DNA of 64,000 nucleotides from Candidula unifasciata (Eukaryota > Mollusca > Gastropoda > Stylommatophora > Geomitridae). The DNA is taken from contig CAJHNH020000809.1 of assembly GCA_905116865.2 (NCBI GenBank), forward strand, positions 199,501 through 263,500. The letters run 5' to 3'. Position numbers and translations under genes: made by a program. Shown here piece by piece: positions 11,115 to 23,264 of the stretch. Under the pieces are notes generated by a model. That model was not told the DNA's origin, ran no database searches, and worked only from the letters and a program-made list of their open reading frames with translations. Every line of letters starts with the position of its first letter. Within the stretch, counting starts at the first letter, position 1.

Positions 11115-14100
11115 TATACTCCTTGTTGTTGGTGACATCAGTAAATGTATACTTACATAATTAGCTGTTCTCCTACTTCTTGTTGCTGACATCAGTAAAT
11201 GTATACTTACATAATTAGCTGTTCTCCTACTTCTTGTTGCTGACATCATTAAATGTATACTTACATAATTAGCTGTTCTCCTACTTGTTGTTGCTGACAT
11301 CATTAAATGTATACTTACATAATTAGCTGTTCTCCTACTTGTTGTTGCTGACATCATTAAATGTATGCTTACATAATTAGCTGTTCTCCTACTTGTTGTT
11401 GCTGACATCATTAAATGTATACTTACATAATTAGCTGTTCTCCTACTTGTTGTTGCTGACATCATTAAATGTATACTTACATAATTAGCTGTTCTCCTAC
11501 TTGTTGTTGCTGACATCATTAAATGTATGCTTACATAATTAGCTGTTCTCCTACTTGTTGTTGCTGACATCATTAAATGTATACTTACATAATTAGCTGT
11601 TCTCTTACTTGTTTTTGCTGACATCAGTAAATGAATACTTACATAATTAGCTGTTCTCCTACTTGTTGTTGCTGACATCATTAAATGTATACTTACATAA
11701 TTAGCTGTTCTTCTACTTCTTGTTGCTGACATCAGTAAATGTATACTTACATAATTAGCTTTCTCCTACTTCTTGTTGCTGATATCAGTAAATGTATACT
11801 TACATAATTAGCTGTTCTCTTACTTGTTTTTGCTGACATCAGTAAATAAATATTTACATAATTAGCTGTTCTCCTACTTCTTGTTGCTGACATCAGTAAA
11901 TGTATACTTACATAATTAGCTGTTCTCCTACTTGTTGTTGCTGACATCATTAAATGTATGCTTACATAATTAGCTGTTCTCCTACTTGTTGTTGCTGACA
12001 TCTTTAAATGTATACTTACATAATTAGCTATTCTTCTTCTTGTTGTTGCTGACATCAGTAAATGTATACTAACATAATTAGCTATTCACCCACTTGTTGT
12101 TGCTGACATCATTAAATGTATACTTACATAATTAGCTACTCACCCACTTGTTGCTGACATCATTAAATGTATACTTACATAATTAGCTATTCACCCACTT
12201 GTTGTTGCTGACATCATTAAATGTATACTTACATAATTAGCAATTCACCCACTTGTTGTTGCTGACATCAGTAAATGTATACTTACATAATTAGCTATAC
12301 CTCTTTTTGTTGTTGCTGACATCAGTAAATGTATACTAACATAGCTATTCACCCACTTGTAGTTGCTGACATAATTAAATGTATACTTACATAATTAGCT
12401 ATTCACCCACTTGTTGTTGCTGACATCATTAAATGTATACTTACATAATTAGATGTTCTTCTCCTTGTTGTTGCTGACATCAGGAAATGTATACTTACAT
12501 AATTAGCTGTTCTGCTCATTGTTGTTGCTGACATCAGTCAATGTAAACTTACATAATTAGCTGTTCTTCTCCTTGTTGTTGCTGACATCAGTAAATGTAT
12601 ACTTACATAATTAGCTATTCACCCACTTGTTGTTGCTGACATCATTACATGTATACTTACATAATTAGCTGTTCTCCTTCTTGTTGTTGCTGACATCAGT
12701 AAATGTATACTTACATAATTAGCTATTCACCCATTTGTTGTTGCTGACATCATTAAATCTATACTTACATAATTAGCTATTCACCTACTTGTTGTTGCTG
12801 ACATCATTAAATGTATACTTACATAATTAGCTGTTCTCCTACTTGTTGTTGCTGACATCATTAAATGTATGCTTACATAATTAGCTGTTCTCCTACTTGT
12901 TGTTGCTGACATCATTAAATGTATACTTACATAATTAGCTATTCTTCTTCTTGTTGTTGCTGACATCATTAAATGTATGCTTACATAATTAGCTGTTCTC
13001 CTACTTGTTGTTGCTGACATAATTAAATGTATACTTACATAATTAGCTACTCACCCACTTGTTGTTGCTGACATCATTAAATGTATACTTACATAATTAG
13101 CTATTCACCCACTTGTTGTTGCTGACATCATTAAATGTATACTTACATAATTAGCAATTCACCCACTTGTTGTTGCTGACATCAGTAAATGTATACTTAC
13201 ATAATTAGCTATACTTCTTTTTGTTGTTGCTGACATCAGTAAATGTATACTTACATAATTAGCTGTTCTTCTCCTTGTTGTTGCTGACATCAGTAAATGT
13301 ATACTTACATAATTAGCTATTCACCCACTTGTTGTTGCTGACATCATTAAATGTATACTTACATAATTAGCTGTTCTCCTTCTTGTTGTCGCTGACATCA
13401 GTAAATGTATACTTACATAATTAGCTATTCACCCACTTGTTGTTGCTGACATCATTAAATGTATACTTACATAATTAGATGTTCTTCTCCTTGTTGTTGC
13501 TGACATCAGTAAATGTATACTTATATAATTAGCTATTTTTCTTCTTGTTGTTGCTGACATCAGTAAATGTATACTTACATAATTAGCTATTCACCCACTT
13601 GTTGTTGCTGACATCATTAAATGTATACTTACATAATTAGATGTTCTTCTCCTTGTTGTTGCTGACATCAGTAAATGTATACTTATATAATTAGCTATTT
13701 TTCTTCTTGTTGTTGCTGACATCAGTAAATGTATACTTACATAATTAGCTATTCACCCACTTGTTGTTGCTGACATCATTAAATCTATACTTATATAATT
13801 AGCTATTCACCCACTTGTTGTTGCTGACATCATTAAATGTATACTTATATAATTAGCTATTTTTCTTCTTGTTGTTGCTGACATCAGTAAATGTATGCTT
13901 ACATAATTAGCTTTTCTTCCTTTTGTTTTTGCTGACATCAGTAAATGTATACTTACATAATTAGCCACTCTCCCACTTGTTGTTGCTGACATCAGTAAAT
14001 GTATACTTACATAATTAGCTATTCACCCACTTGTTGTTGCTGACATCATTAAATGTATACTTACATAATTAGATGTTCTTCTCCTTGTTGTTGCTGACAT

Positions 14101-14880
14101 CAGTAAATGTATACTTATATAATTAGCTATTTTTCTTCTTGTTGTTGCTGATATCAGTAAATGTATACTTACATAATTAGCTGTTCACCCACTTGTTGTT
14201 GCTGACATCATTAAATCTATACTTACATAATTAGCTATTCACCCACTTGTTGTTGCTGACATCATTAAATGTATACTTATATAATTAGCTATTTTTCTTC
14301 TTGTTGTTGCTGACATCAGTAAATGTATGCTTATATAATTAGCTTTTCTTCTTCTTGTTTTTGCTGACATCAGTAAATGTATACTTACATAATTAGCTAT
14401 TCTTCTTTTTGTTGTTGCTGACATCATTAAATGTATGCTTACATAATTAGCTGTTCTCCTACTTGTTGTTGCTGACATCATTAAATGTATACTTATATAA
14501 TTAGCTATTTTTCTTCTTGTTGTTGCTGACATCAGTAAATGTATGCTTACATAATTAGCTTTTCTTCTTCTTGTTTTTGCTGACATCAGTAAATGTATAC
14601 TTACATAATTAGCCATTCTTCTTCTTGTTGTTGCTGACATCAGTAAATGTATACTAACATAATTAGCCACTCTCCCACTTGTTGTTGCTGACATCAGTAA
14701 ATGTATACTTACATAATTAGCCATTCACCCACTTGTTGTTGCTGACATCTTTAAATGTATACTTACATAATTAGCTGTTCTCCTTCTTGTTGTTGCTGTT
14801 GTTGTTGCTGACATCAGTAAACTTATACTTACATAATTAGCTATTCTTCTTCTTGTTTTTGCTGACATCAGTAAATGTAT
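11115..14880. repeat. 54-bp minisatellite, about 70 copies
   Basis: The unit contains ATGTATACTTACATAATTAG and a variable pyrimidine-rich stretch, then TTGTTGTTGCTGACATCAG. Each unit therefore has a pyrimidine tract, a CTGAC branch-point-like motif and an AG. Variants of the middle block (ctcctact, cacccact, cttcttct) alternate in patches, which suggests multi-unit duplication. The array resumes at 18101-18170 and 18950-19097, so two insertions split one array. Confidence 0.95.
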
Positions 14881-14954
14881 CTTCTTCTTCTTCTTCTTCT
14901 TCACTTCCTCTTTTACCGCTGTGGGTGTCGAGGGAGATATAAGGTTCTGTTTCT

Positions 14955-16878
14955 AGCTCTTCTGGCTGCCTCGACCATAGGCACATCGTGCTGTTGTAGA
15001 GTTTCTCTTGATGTTATCCTTCCATCTTGTTCTTGGTCTACCCCGTGCTCTACGTCCTTCTTCTCTTTCCATGTATGCTTTTTATGGTATGGTGTCACAA
15101 GGCAATGTCTCTAAGTGGGCAAACCATTTCACTTTTCTTTGTATGTAATCCAGAATTGGTTCTGTGCCTACTTGTTCTCTTATGATCTCATTCCTGATCT
15201 TATCTCTTATGGTCACTCCTACAGCCCTTCTCAGACATCTCATTTCCGTGGTTACTAATTTTCTTTTATGGTTTGTTGTGAGTGACCATGTCTGGCACTG
15301 GTAGCACAGAGTTGGAATAAATATGCATTGAATAAGATGTCTCTTTGTGCTGATTGGGATTGTCTTATGCTGTAAGAGGGGGGCTAGCTGTCCCAATACT
15401 TGGTTTGCTTTACTGCATCTAATGTCAATTTCTTTATCCAATTTCCCATCTTCGGTAAATGTAGTTCCCAGATATTTAAACTCAGATGCCTGTTTAATGT
15501 CTTTGTATTCTATTGCTATGTTTAGATCTGTCTTCTTTTTTCCTATTGACATTACTTCTGTCTTTTCAGTGTTGATTCTCATATTATTTGTTTTACATTC
15601 TTCATTCATGGATGTTAGATGTTGTTGCAATTTCATGGCTGTATCTGCTATCAAGGTCTGGTCATCTGCAAAGAGTAATTCGTTGATCTTACTAAGATCT
15701 TCATTCATGGGCTTAGCATTCTTGCATATACTGTCGATGTAGGTGATTACCAGCAGTGGTGATAAGACACACCCCTGTCTTACTCTAGATGTCACTGTGA
15801 AAGGATGAGATGTTCCCTGATTTATTCTAACTACACTTCTACAATACCTGTATAAACTTTTGCACACTTCGATGAGGTGTTCGCTTACTCCATATCTTGC
15901 CATTATTTTCCATAGTAATTGTCTGTCGACTCTGTCAGATGCCTTCTCCTGGTCTAGGAATGCCACAAATAAGTTCTTATTGTATTCAATGTTCTTTTCT
16001 ATTAACTGTTTAAGTGTGAAGATTGCATCTGTGCAGCTTCTATTTCTCCTAAATCCCATCTGTTCTTCTGCCAGCTGTGGTTCTATCACTGGTCTCAGTC
16101 TTGTTTCTATTATCTTGGCATACATTTTGCCAACATGGCTTAAAAGAGAGATGCCTCGATATTGACTGCATTCTCGTTTGCTTCCTTTGTTCTTCCACAA
16201 TGGTATAACTATTGCATGTTGCCAATCAATAGGGGCTGTTTGTTGTACCCATGCTGCATTGAATATTCTGTGAAGCCATCTGATGCTGCTTTCCCCTGCT
16301 GCTTGAATGATTTCTGTTGGTAATCTATCAGCTCCTGGTGCTTTATATTTGGGAGACTGCTTAATGACTTTTTCTATTTCATCCATTAGTATGTGTGGTT
16401 CTAACACTGTTGCTCTGTGCTCTTCAGTTGTTCTTTCCTGATGATCTCCTAGAGGATTAAAGAGCTCATTGAAGTATTCCCTCCATCTTTCTGCTATCTC
16501 GGGTAGATCTATCAATGGCCTTCCTGTCTTATCATTAATTATTTCAGTGGGGTTGTAGCTCTCATCTCTTTTCCGCATATTTTTAACCACATTGAAAAAT
16601 TTTCTGCTGGCTGTTTTCTCATTTTCTGCTAGTGACTCACCGAAACGCTCCCAGGATGCTTGTTTTGCTTTCTTGACACTCCTGTTGGTTTCTCTCCTTT
16701 GCAGTCTATAGTTTATATAATCTTCTTTCTTTGATTTTATCCACTGTTTATATGTCTTTTTTCTTTTTAATTGCTTCTTTTACTTCTTCGCACCACCAAG
16801 GTGAATATTTGTTATTTCCCCATCTGTTTCCACTCTTCTGTTTTCCACATAATTCTTCTGCAATACTAAGCATAGTGT
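14955..16878 (-). pseudogene. RTE reverse transcriptase domain, frame broken
   Basis: The main open part is 15082-16590 (502 codons). It shows YRGISLLSHVGKMYAKI, EEQMGFRRNRSCTDAIF, VRQGCVLSPLLVITYIDS and LLFADDQTLIADTA, where FADD is the catalytic pair. FKYLGTTFTEDGKLDKEID and EMRCLRRAVGVTIRDK follow in the thumb. The upstream linker (16591-16878) is in another frame because of the TA run and a long A run near 16758-16775. An in-frame stop near 15082 separates the last about 40 codons, which contain a GRPRTRW segment. A related 51-bp fragment lies at 62685-62735. Confidence 0.82.
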
Positions 16879-17871
16879 TTATATATATATACTCCATTCT
16901 TCCTCAATATTGCCAACTACATGTGGAAGTTGTTTGAATGCTGTCTCTACTTTCTGTTGTAACTGCTCTTTTACTCCTTCCTGTTTCAGATTTGCTATCT
17001 TGATGAGATCCTTGTTTTTGTTTAATTTCTTTCTGTGTTTCTTTAATGTAAGATGTTTTGCTGTTAACACAACTATTTTATGGTCAGTGTCACATAGACC
17101 ATTAGGGATTGCTCTTGAATCAAGAATTCTCCTTCTTCCTTGAACTCTGGTAAGTATAAAGTCAATCTGGCTCTTGATGGAAACATCATTCCATTTGTAC
17201 CAAGTGTAAAGTTGTGAATCACTATGGTCAAAGAATGTGTTCGTAATAAAAAGATTGTGCTGGCTGCATAGATCCAATATTCTTTGACCATTTCCATTTC
17301 TAGCACTGTTCTTAGCTGCATATGGACCTAAAAACTGTTCGTATTCTCTTCTGTTATTTCCTACCCTCCCGTTGAAGTCACCCATTACATATAGTATGCT
17401 GCTTCCCTCAACTTTCTTTATCTCATCAGACAGATCGTCAAAGAATTCATCTTTCTGCTCTTCTGTATAATTATCATTGCATGGTGCATATATCTGTATA
17501 TATGTTTCAGCTTGTTTTCCTCTTTTAATTTTCAAAGTAATAATTCTTTCTGAGTGATAATGTATGTCTAATATGTAGTTAGATATGTCCGGATGTACCA
17601 GGAAACCCACTCCATTCTTCGATGTTTCTCCTCCTGCATATGTTAGTAAGTAGCCTCTGTGTATTTTCTTATTAATATTTCCCTTGCGTCTTATGTCAGC
17701 TAGCCTGATTAACTTGATTTTCCTTTTTTCCATCATTTCAATAATCTCTTCTGTTTTATTTCCCAGGCCAGCGGTGTTAAGTGTTGCAATCTTGTATTTC
17801 GCTGTTCTGTCTCGTAGTCCCTTAACATTGCAATGGTCAGATACCGTTTGATCAGTCCATTTATATCTCAT
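16879..17871 (-). pseudogene. RTE endonuclease domain
   Basis: A 330-codon open frame. It begins near MRYKWTDQTVSDHCN, passes through KIATLNTAGLGNKTEEI, a MGDFNGRVGNN catalytic segment and NLFITNTFF, and ends with the CDTDHKIVV block that carries the catalytic Asp-His pair. These are the conserved strands of the exonuclease-endonuclease-phosphatase fold, which nicks target DNA for reverse transcription. The Met is the first in frame after a stop and matches the expected N-terminus. The frame ends at a TA-rich run (about 16881-16892), where a dinucleotide length change has probably moved it off the RT frame. Confidence 0.82.
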
Positions 17872-18100
17872 TTTGATTTTTGTAGCGGTAAAAAATCCAT
17901 TGCCGGCTTGCTAGGCCTGTCGCAACTTCACCAGAGCCCCGTTGGCCAGGACGTTTCGGGGTGACCCAGGGTGGCCTTCATGGCTACCGTAGCGGTTGTG
18001 TGGCACGAGGCCACACTATACTTCGCCCACATCTAGCAATCCCCTACTTTGTCCTGTTACCACCTCTCACGACGAGGACGTGGGGTTGGTCTTTGAGAGG

Positions 18101-18170
18101 CAGTAAATGTATACTTATATAATTAGCTATTCTTCTTCTTGTTGTTGCTGACATCAGTAAATGTAAACTT
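18101..18170. repeat. 54-bp array, short segment between two insertions
   Basis: One and a third units of the 11115-14880 repeat. It is bounded on the left by the RTE 5' end and on the right by the 18171-18949 insertion. Confidence 0.9.
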
Positions 18171-18949
18171 CGTGCAATGACTTTCTTTTATCTTCTATCT
18201 GGCTCGCATCATTGCACGCTGGCTATCTTACATACCGACATCACACGACGAGCAGAAAATGGACGACTGGAAAACAACACGATACTGTTCAGCACTTTAA
18301 TCTTCTACTCGCGGCTTACACAGCCGGCACATGAAATAGACTACTGTCCAGGCACACATTATAACTCAAATATCAAAAGTATCTATTACCTTCTGTTCCT
18401 AATCACAATCATCCTACACTATCATAATGAACGAAAACACAACAGCTGTCCTGACAGAAAAACTAACATGGCCCGCAGACATCATATTGCCTGCCAGCTT
18501 TTTTGCCAAGTTGGACTGGAACAAATTCACTCAACACATGTTGAATCCACACAACTTCCATCGTTGTCCATGCACTCTGTTCCTGGGCCCAAACGAGACT
18601 GCCTCTCAGCCCTTTCTACGCTATTATATAGTCTTCTAATCCAGACTTCGTTTTTCCCGAATATTCAGTGTCCCTTCTGTCTCACGAATTCCATTTGGGT
18701 GGACATGGTGCGTGGCACGTGATTCCTCGTACTTCGCGTGAAGTTCGACAGTCAACGTTTTTATTCACGTGAATAATTATGCTTCACACAAAGTTTGACT
18801 ATCAGCCTTTTTTCTGTAACTCCCGTGAAGTTCAGACTCAACAATCCCCGTGCCATCCCAGTTAGAGTCAAAATATTCCACTCACATTTATTACTGACGT
18901 CATCTGTCAGGGATAAATTAACTGGGAGAAAATGAGATTCACTACACTT
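18171..18949. mobile_element. Unclassified insertion of about 0.78 kb in the array
   Basis: Non-repetitive sequence that interrupts the 54-bp array with sharp edges. ACTT occurs at both edges and could be a 4-bp target duplication. It includes a TATATAG near 18626 and a palindromic TTCACGTGAA near 18764. The two overlapping frames (181 and 70 codons) have no recognisable domain. It could be a solo LTR or a non-autonomous element; I see no inverted termini. Confidence 0.45.
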
Positions 18950-19097
18950 ACATAATTAGCTATTCACCCACTTGTTGTTGCTGACATCATTAAATGTATA
19001 CTTACATAATTAGCTGTTCTCCTTCTTGTTGTTGCTGACATCAGTAAATGTATACCGGACATAATTAGCTATCCTCCTTTTTGTTCCTTGTATGCAG
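18950..19097. repeat. 54-bp array, final units running into the exon D acceptor
   Basis: Two and a half units. The last one changes into the real acceptor region, where ATAATTAGCTAT is followed by a pyrimidine-rich tract and GTATGCAG. The array therefore abuts the splice acceptor with no unique spacer. Confidence 0.85.
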
Positions 19098-19246
19098 GAT
19101 ATCCCAATGCACTGTCCATTGATTATGACTCACTAAGGCTGTACTGGGTGGATGCAAAAATGGATAAAATTGAGAGTTCAGATCTTGCTGGAAGAAGTCG
19201 GCTGACGTTAATACAACAGACGCCTCACCCATTCGGCCTCACTGTG
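19098..19246 (+). CDS. LRP4: LRP4-like exon D: YWVD repeat
   Basis: The acceptor is ccttgtatgcag and the donor gtgagt. The exon has two leading bases and 49 codons (phase 1 in, phase 0 out). The peptide starts YPNALSIDYDSLRLYWVDAK and contains MDKIESSDLAGRSRLTL and PHPFGLTV. The YWVD block and the HPFGLT segment are characteristic of the repeat before the last YWTD blade in LRP4, LRP5 and LRP6; DKIESSDL is closest to LRP4 as I know the family. Exon E continues with FEEYIYWTDWQ. Confidence 0.9.
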
Positions 19247-20535
19247 GTGAGTAACAGTAGATTTGTTCAAACTTGTAAGGCTAGAATGTCAGCAGCTTGT
19301 AAGATTGGAGTCATAGTGACTCTCTGCAGCTTATAAGATTGGAGTCATTGTGACTGTCTGCAGCTTATAAGATTGGATTCATAGTGAATGTCATCAGCCT
19401 GTAAGATTAAAATCACTTTGAATGTCAGCAGCTTGTAAGATTGGCGTCACTCTAAATGTCAGCAGCTTGTAAGATCGGAGTCATTGAGACTGCAGCTTGT
19501 CAGATTGGAGTAATAGTGAATGTCAACAGCCTGTAAGATTGGAGTCATAGTGACTGTCTGCAGCTTGTAAGATTGCAGTCATTGTGACTGTTTGCAGCCT
19601 GTAAGATTGGAGTCATAGTGAATGTCTGCAGTCTGTAAGATTGAAGAAACTGTGAATGTCAGCATCTTGTAAGATTGGAGTCATTGTGACTGCAGTTTGT
19701 AGGATTAGAGTCAAAGTGAATGTTTGCAGCTTGTAAGATTGGAGTCATAGTGAATGTTAGCAGGTTGTAAGATTGGATTAATAGTGAACGTCAACAGCCT
19801 GTAGGATTGGAGTCACTGTGAATGTCAGCAGCTTGTAAGAATAGAGTCACTGTGAATGTCAGCAGCTATTAAGATTTTAATAATTGTGACTGCAGCTTGT
19901 AAGATTAGAGTCATAGTGAATGTCAGCAGCTTGTAAGATTAGAATTATAGTGTATTTTAGCAGCCTCTAAGATTGGAGTCACTGTGAATGTCAGCAGTCT
20001 GTAAGATAGGAGTCACTGTGAATGTCAGCAGCTATTAAGATTGAAGTCATAGTGAATGTCAGCAGCTTGTAAGATTAGATCACAGAGTATTTTAGCAGCC
20101 TCTAAGATTGGAGTCACTGTGAATATCAGCAGCTTATAAGACTGGAGTCATAGTGAATGTCTGCAGCTTGTAAGATTGGAATCATTGTGACTGCAGCATG
20201 TAAGATTGGAGTCATAGTGAATTTTAGCAACCTCTAAGATTGGAGTCACTGTGAACATCAGCAGTCTGTAAGATTTTAGTCACTGTGAATGTCAGCAGCT
20301 TGTAAGATTGGAGTCACTGTGACTGTCAGCAGCTTGTAAGATTGGAATCATTGTGACTGCAGCTTGTAAGATTGGGGTCATAGTGAATGTCAGCAGCTTG
20401 TAAGATTGGAGTCATTGTGACTGCAGCTTGTAAGACTGGAGTTGTATTGAATGTCAGCAGCCTGTAAGATTGGAGTCCTTGTGAATGTCAACAGCCTGTA
20501 AGATTGGAGTCATAGTGAATGTTAGCAGCTTGTAG
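19247..20535. repeat. Minisatellite of about 35 bp near the exon D donor
   Basis: Around 35 diverged units of the type GGAGTCACTGTGAATGTCAG plus CAGCTTGTAAGATT. The exon end reads GGCCTCACTGTG followed by the donor gtgagtaacag, which resembles GGAGTCACTGTG+AATGTCAG. The unit may thus derive from the junction, although less clearly than at exons E and J. Confidence 0.8.
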
Positions 20536-20814
20536 GAATGGATTAGGATACTTGTGATCATGGAGTGCCCTGCTGATACACATACACCAACATAGTTTGC
20601 CTTTTCACACACTAACCAGAACCATGGATCAGGTCTGTGTTGTTGTCCCAACCAAGCTATAGTGTCACAACATGCTTTTTGACTTATTGTTGCTTTTTAT
20701 TCTTTCATAACTTGTCTCCACAAATCATGAGTGTTTGCATTTTATTGCTCTATTCATATAATTGTCATCCTTCTCAAAGACTGCCTCATTTGCTTTCCGC
20801 CTGTTTTCCATGTT
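20536..20814. other. Unique intron sequence
   Basis: Intron sequence between two arrays. It holds short spurious frames on both strands and nothing that I recognise. Confidence 0.6.
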
Positions 20815-21433
20815 TCACATGCACGTAACATCTCACAGTGTTTCACATGCACATAACACCTCACAGTGTTTCACATGCACGTAACACCTCACAGTGTTTC
20901 ACATGCACGTAACATCTCACAGTGTTTCACATGCACGTAACACCTCACAGTGTTTCACATGCACATAACACCTCACAGTGTTTCACATGCACGTAACATT
21001 TTACAGTGTTTCACATGCACGTAACATCTCACAGTGTTTCACATGCACGTAACACCTCACAGTGTTTCACATGCACATAACACCTCACAGTGTTTCACAT
21101 GCACGTAACACCTCACAGTGTTTCACATGCACGTAACACCTCACAGTGTTTCACATGCACATAACACCTCACAGTGTTTCACATGCACGTAACATCTCAC
21201 AGTGTTTCACATGCACATAACACCTCACAGTGTTTCACATGCACATAACATCTCACAGTGTTTTACATGCACGTAACATCTCACAGTGTTTCACATGCAC
21301 ATAACATCTTACAGTGTTTCACATGCACGTAACATTTTACAGTGTTTCACATGCACATAATATTTCACAGTGTTTCACATGCACGTAACATCTTACAGTG
21401 TTTCACATGCACGTAACATCTCACAGTGTTTCA
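20815..21433. repeat. Minisatellite, 28-bp unit, first part
   Basis: About 22 units with the core TTTCACATGCACGTAACA and CTCACAGTG. The array is interrupted at 21434 and resumes at 22146-22225. Confidence 0.93.
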
Positions 21434-22145
21434 TGTAATGGGGGATATTTTCACCCTGATTAGGAAGGTTGGGGGAGAAAGGCCCAAGCTAACAATAATA
21501 CAGAGAGAAGCCAGATACTCGGATTAACCGAGGTTTTCAAGATAGGGGATGACCACGAGTTATCACGTGGAACCCAAGGAGGACGACCACAGGTCGCCAT
21601 GTAGAACCCAAGAACAACCACGTGTGGTCACGTGGAACGAACACTAGGTATAAGAAAGACCCCAGTTTGGTCAAGTTAGTATGTGTTGACCGTCAGAACG
21701 AGAGGACGTTAGAGTGTTCGTGAGAATGAGAACATGAAACTGATTGTTGCTAGAGGAAGACCAGACAACAACATCCATCAAAGCCAAGTCCAGCCAAGCC
21801 AAGTTGTGTGCAGCTTGATGCAATGATCAGATCCATCTATGCGGCGATGTGGAACTGAAGGCGCTGAGCTCTGGTCGATGAAGGTGTGAGAAGTCAGCGT
21901 GTTGGCGTCTGAACAATGTGGTGCATGTAAGCTATGAATTAGGACATGGACAGGACAATCTATGTAAGTGATGAGATGTCAATAAACTGTTTCGTACTTT
22001 GAAGTCGGTGTCGGCTTGTCCCAGTTATGTCATCTTAAGAATGTGGGCTAAAATCATTCACTAGACACATTATCTCCTAGACAACTAGCCCAAGGTCAGA
22101 ACATGACTTATTGCAAGCACAGCTAAGTGAAACAAGCTTATTGAA
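21434..22145 (+). mobile_element. Probable solo LTR, 712 bp
   Basis: A single-copy block inside the 28-bp array, flanked by the 5-bp duplication TTTCA (21429-21433 and 22146-22150). It starts TGTAATGGGGG, has a TATA-like GGTATAAG near 21647 and an AATAAA near 21980, then a GT-rich stretch. This order (U3, R, U5) is typical of an LTR. The 3' end reads TTGAA rather than the usual CA, so the exact boundary is uncertain. No internal retroelement sequence is present, which fits recombination between two LTRs. The family is unknown. Confidence 0.6.
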
Positions 22146-22225
22146 TTTCACATGCACATAACATCTCACAGTGTTTCACATGCACATATCTCACAGTGTT
22201 TCACATGCACATAACATCTCACAGT
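22146..22225. repeat. 28-bp minisatellite, remainder
   Basis: Three units continuing the 20815-21433 array after the LTR insertion. Confidence 0.9.
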
Positions 22226-22619
22226 TGTTGACATCTTCTCACTGGTGTGTTGTGCATCTTTGCTAATGGCCACTTTTACATGAGGATTCTTGTTCTAATC
22301 TCTGTGAGGCATCCTGCGTAACATCTTATGATTGGCTGGTACTGACCTACTTTATTTTTGATGTATATTGCATCCTGTTGTTTCCAATATGTGATCTTTA
22401 CAAGTTTAAAGTCTTTTCAACCTTGTTCGGAGTTGGGGACAATTTAGGGCTTGTTTACTTCTATGAGATGCTCTGTTATTGTTTTTGATAAACACTCTTG
22501 CCTGCCACAAACAGTGCTCTTTCCTTCAGTATGCTTCTGCTTTCCCCCTGATTATTCATCTGATAATCTTGAGTAGAACCTTTGTGAAATTGTTTAGTAT
22601 TGTAGGATTGGAGGCAGTT
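22226..22619. other. Unique intron sequence
   Basis: No gene, domain or tandem structure recognised in this interval. Confidence 0.6.
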
Positions 22620-23250
22620 ACATAGCAGCTAGTGAGATTTTGGCAAAATGTTTGTACTGAATGAGATCCTGGTGAAATGTTTGTAGGGACTGAGTTTGTG
22701 GTGAAATGTTTGTAGGGACTGAGTTTGTGGTGAAAGATTTGTAGAGAATAAGATTATGGTGAAATATTTATAGGGAAAGAGATCACTGTAACATTTTTTA
22801 GGGAATGAGATTGTCATGAAATGTTTATAGGAAATGAAATTGTGGTGAAATGTTTATAGGGAACGAGATCACTGTAAACATTTTTAGGGAATGAGATTGC
22901 AGTGAAATGTTTACAGTGAATGAGATTGTGATGAAATGTTTATAGGAAGTGAGACTGTGATGAAATGTTTATAGGAAATGAGATTGTGGTGAAATATTTA
23001 TCAGAAATAAGATTGTGGTGAAATATTTATAGGCAATGAAATTGGGGTAAATGTTTTATAGGGAGTAAGATTATGGTAAAATGTTTATAGGTAATGAGAT
23101 TGTGACATAATGTTTATAGGGAATGAGATTGTGATAAAATGTTTATAGGGAATGAGATTGTGGTAAAATGTTTGTAGTGAATGAGATCATGTTGAAATAT
23201 TTTTGTAAGGAATTAGATTGTAGTGAAAAGTTTGTAGGCAATGAGGGAAA
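22620..23250. repeat. Minisatellite, about 29-bp unit, diverged
   Basis: About 21 units around GAATGAGATTGTGGTGAAAT and GTTTATAGG, with variable length. No similarity to the adjacent splice sites was seen. Confidence 0.88.
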
Positions 23251-23264
23251 TGTGTGACAGAGGA

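Larger units (their letters stand above)
14881..18100 (-). mobile_element. RTE-type non-LTR retrotransposon, near full length
   Basis: A 3.2-kb element inserted in the 54-bp array. On the minus strand it has a 5' leader of about 230 bp, an apurinic-like endonuclease, a reverse transcriptase and a short 3' end with a (GAA)n tail, seen as repeated ctt at 14881-14902. A 12-bp direct repeat, CAGTAAATGTAT, lies at 14869-14880 and 18101-18112 and is the likely target duplication. Because the array unit also contains this word the duplication is not fully independent evidence. The size and the single EN-RT layout fit the RTE clade. Endonucleases of this kind are often labelled craniofacial development protein 2-like in databases. 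Frame breaks make this copy non-autonomous. Confidence 0.85.

Noticed and set aside
11085..14724. MSATTSRRTANYVSIHL repeat protein on the minus strand
   Set aside because: It is the 54-bp intronic array read in one frame, with stops elsewhere in the same array.
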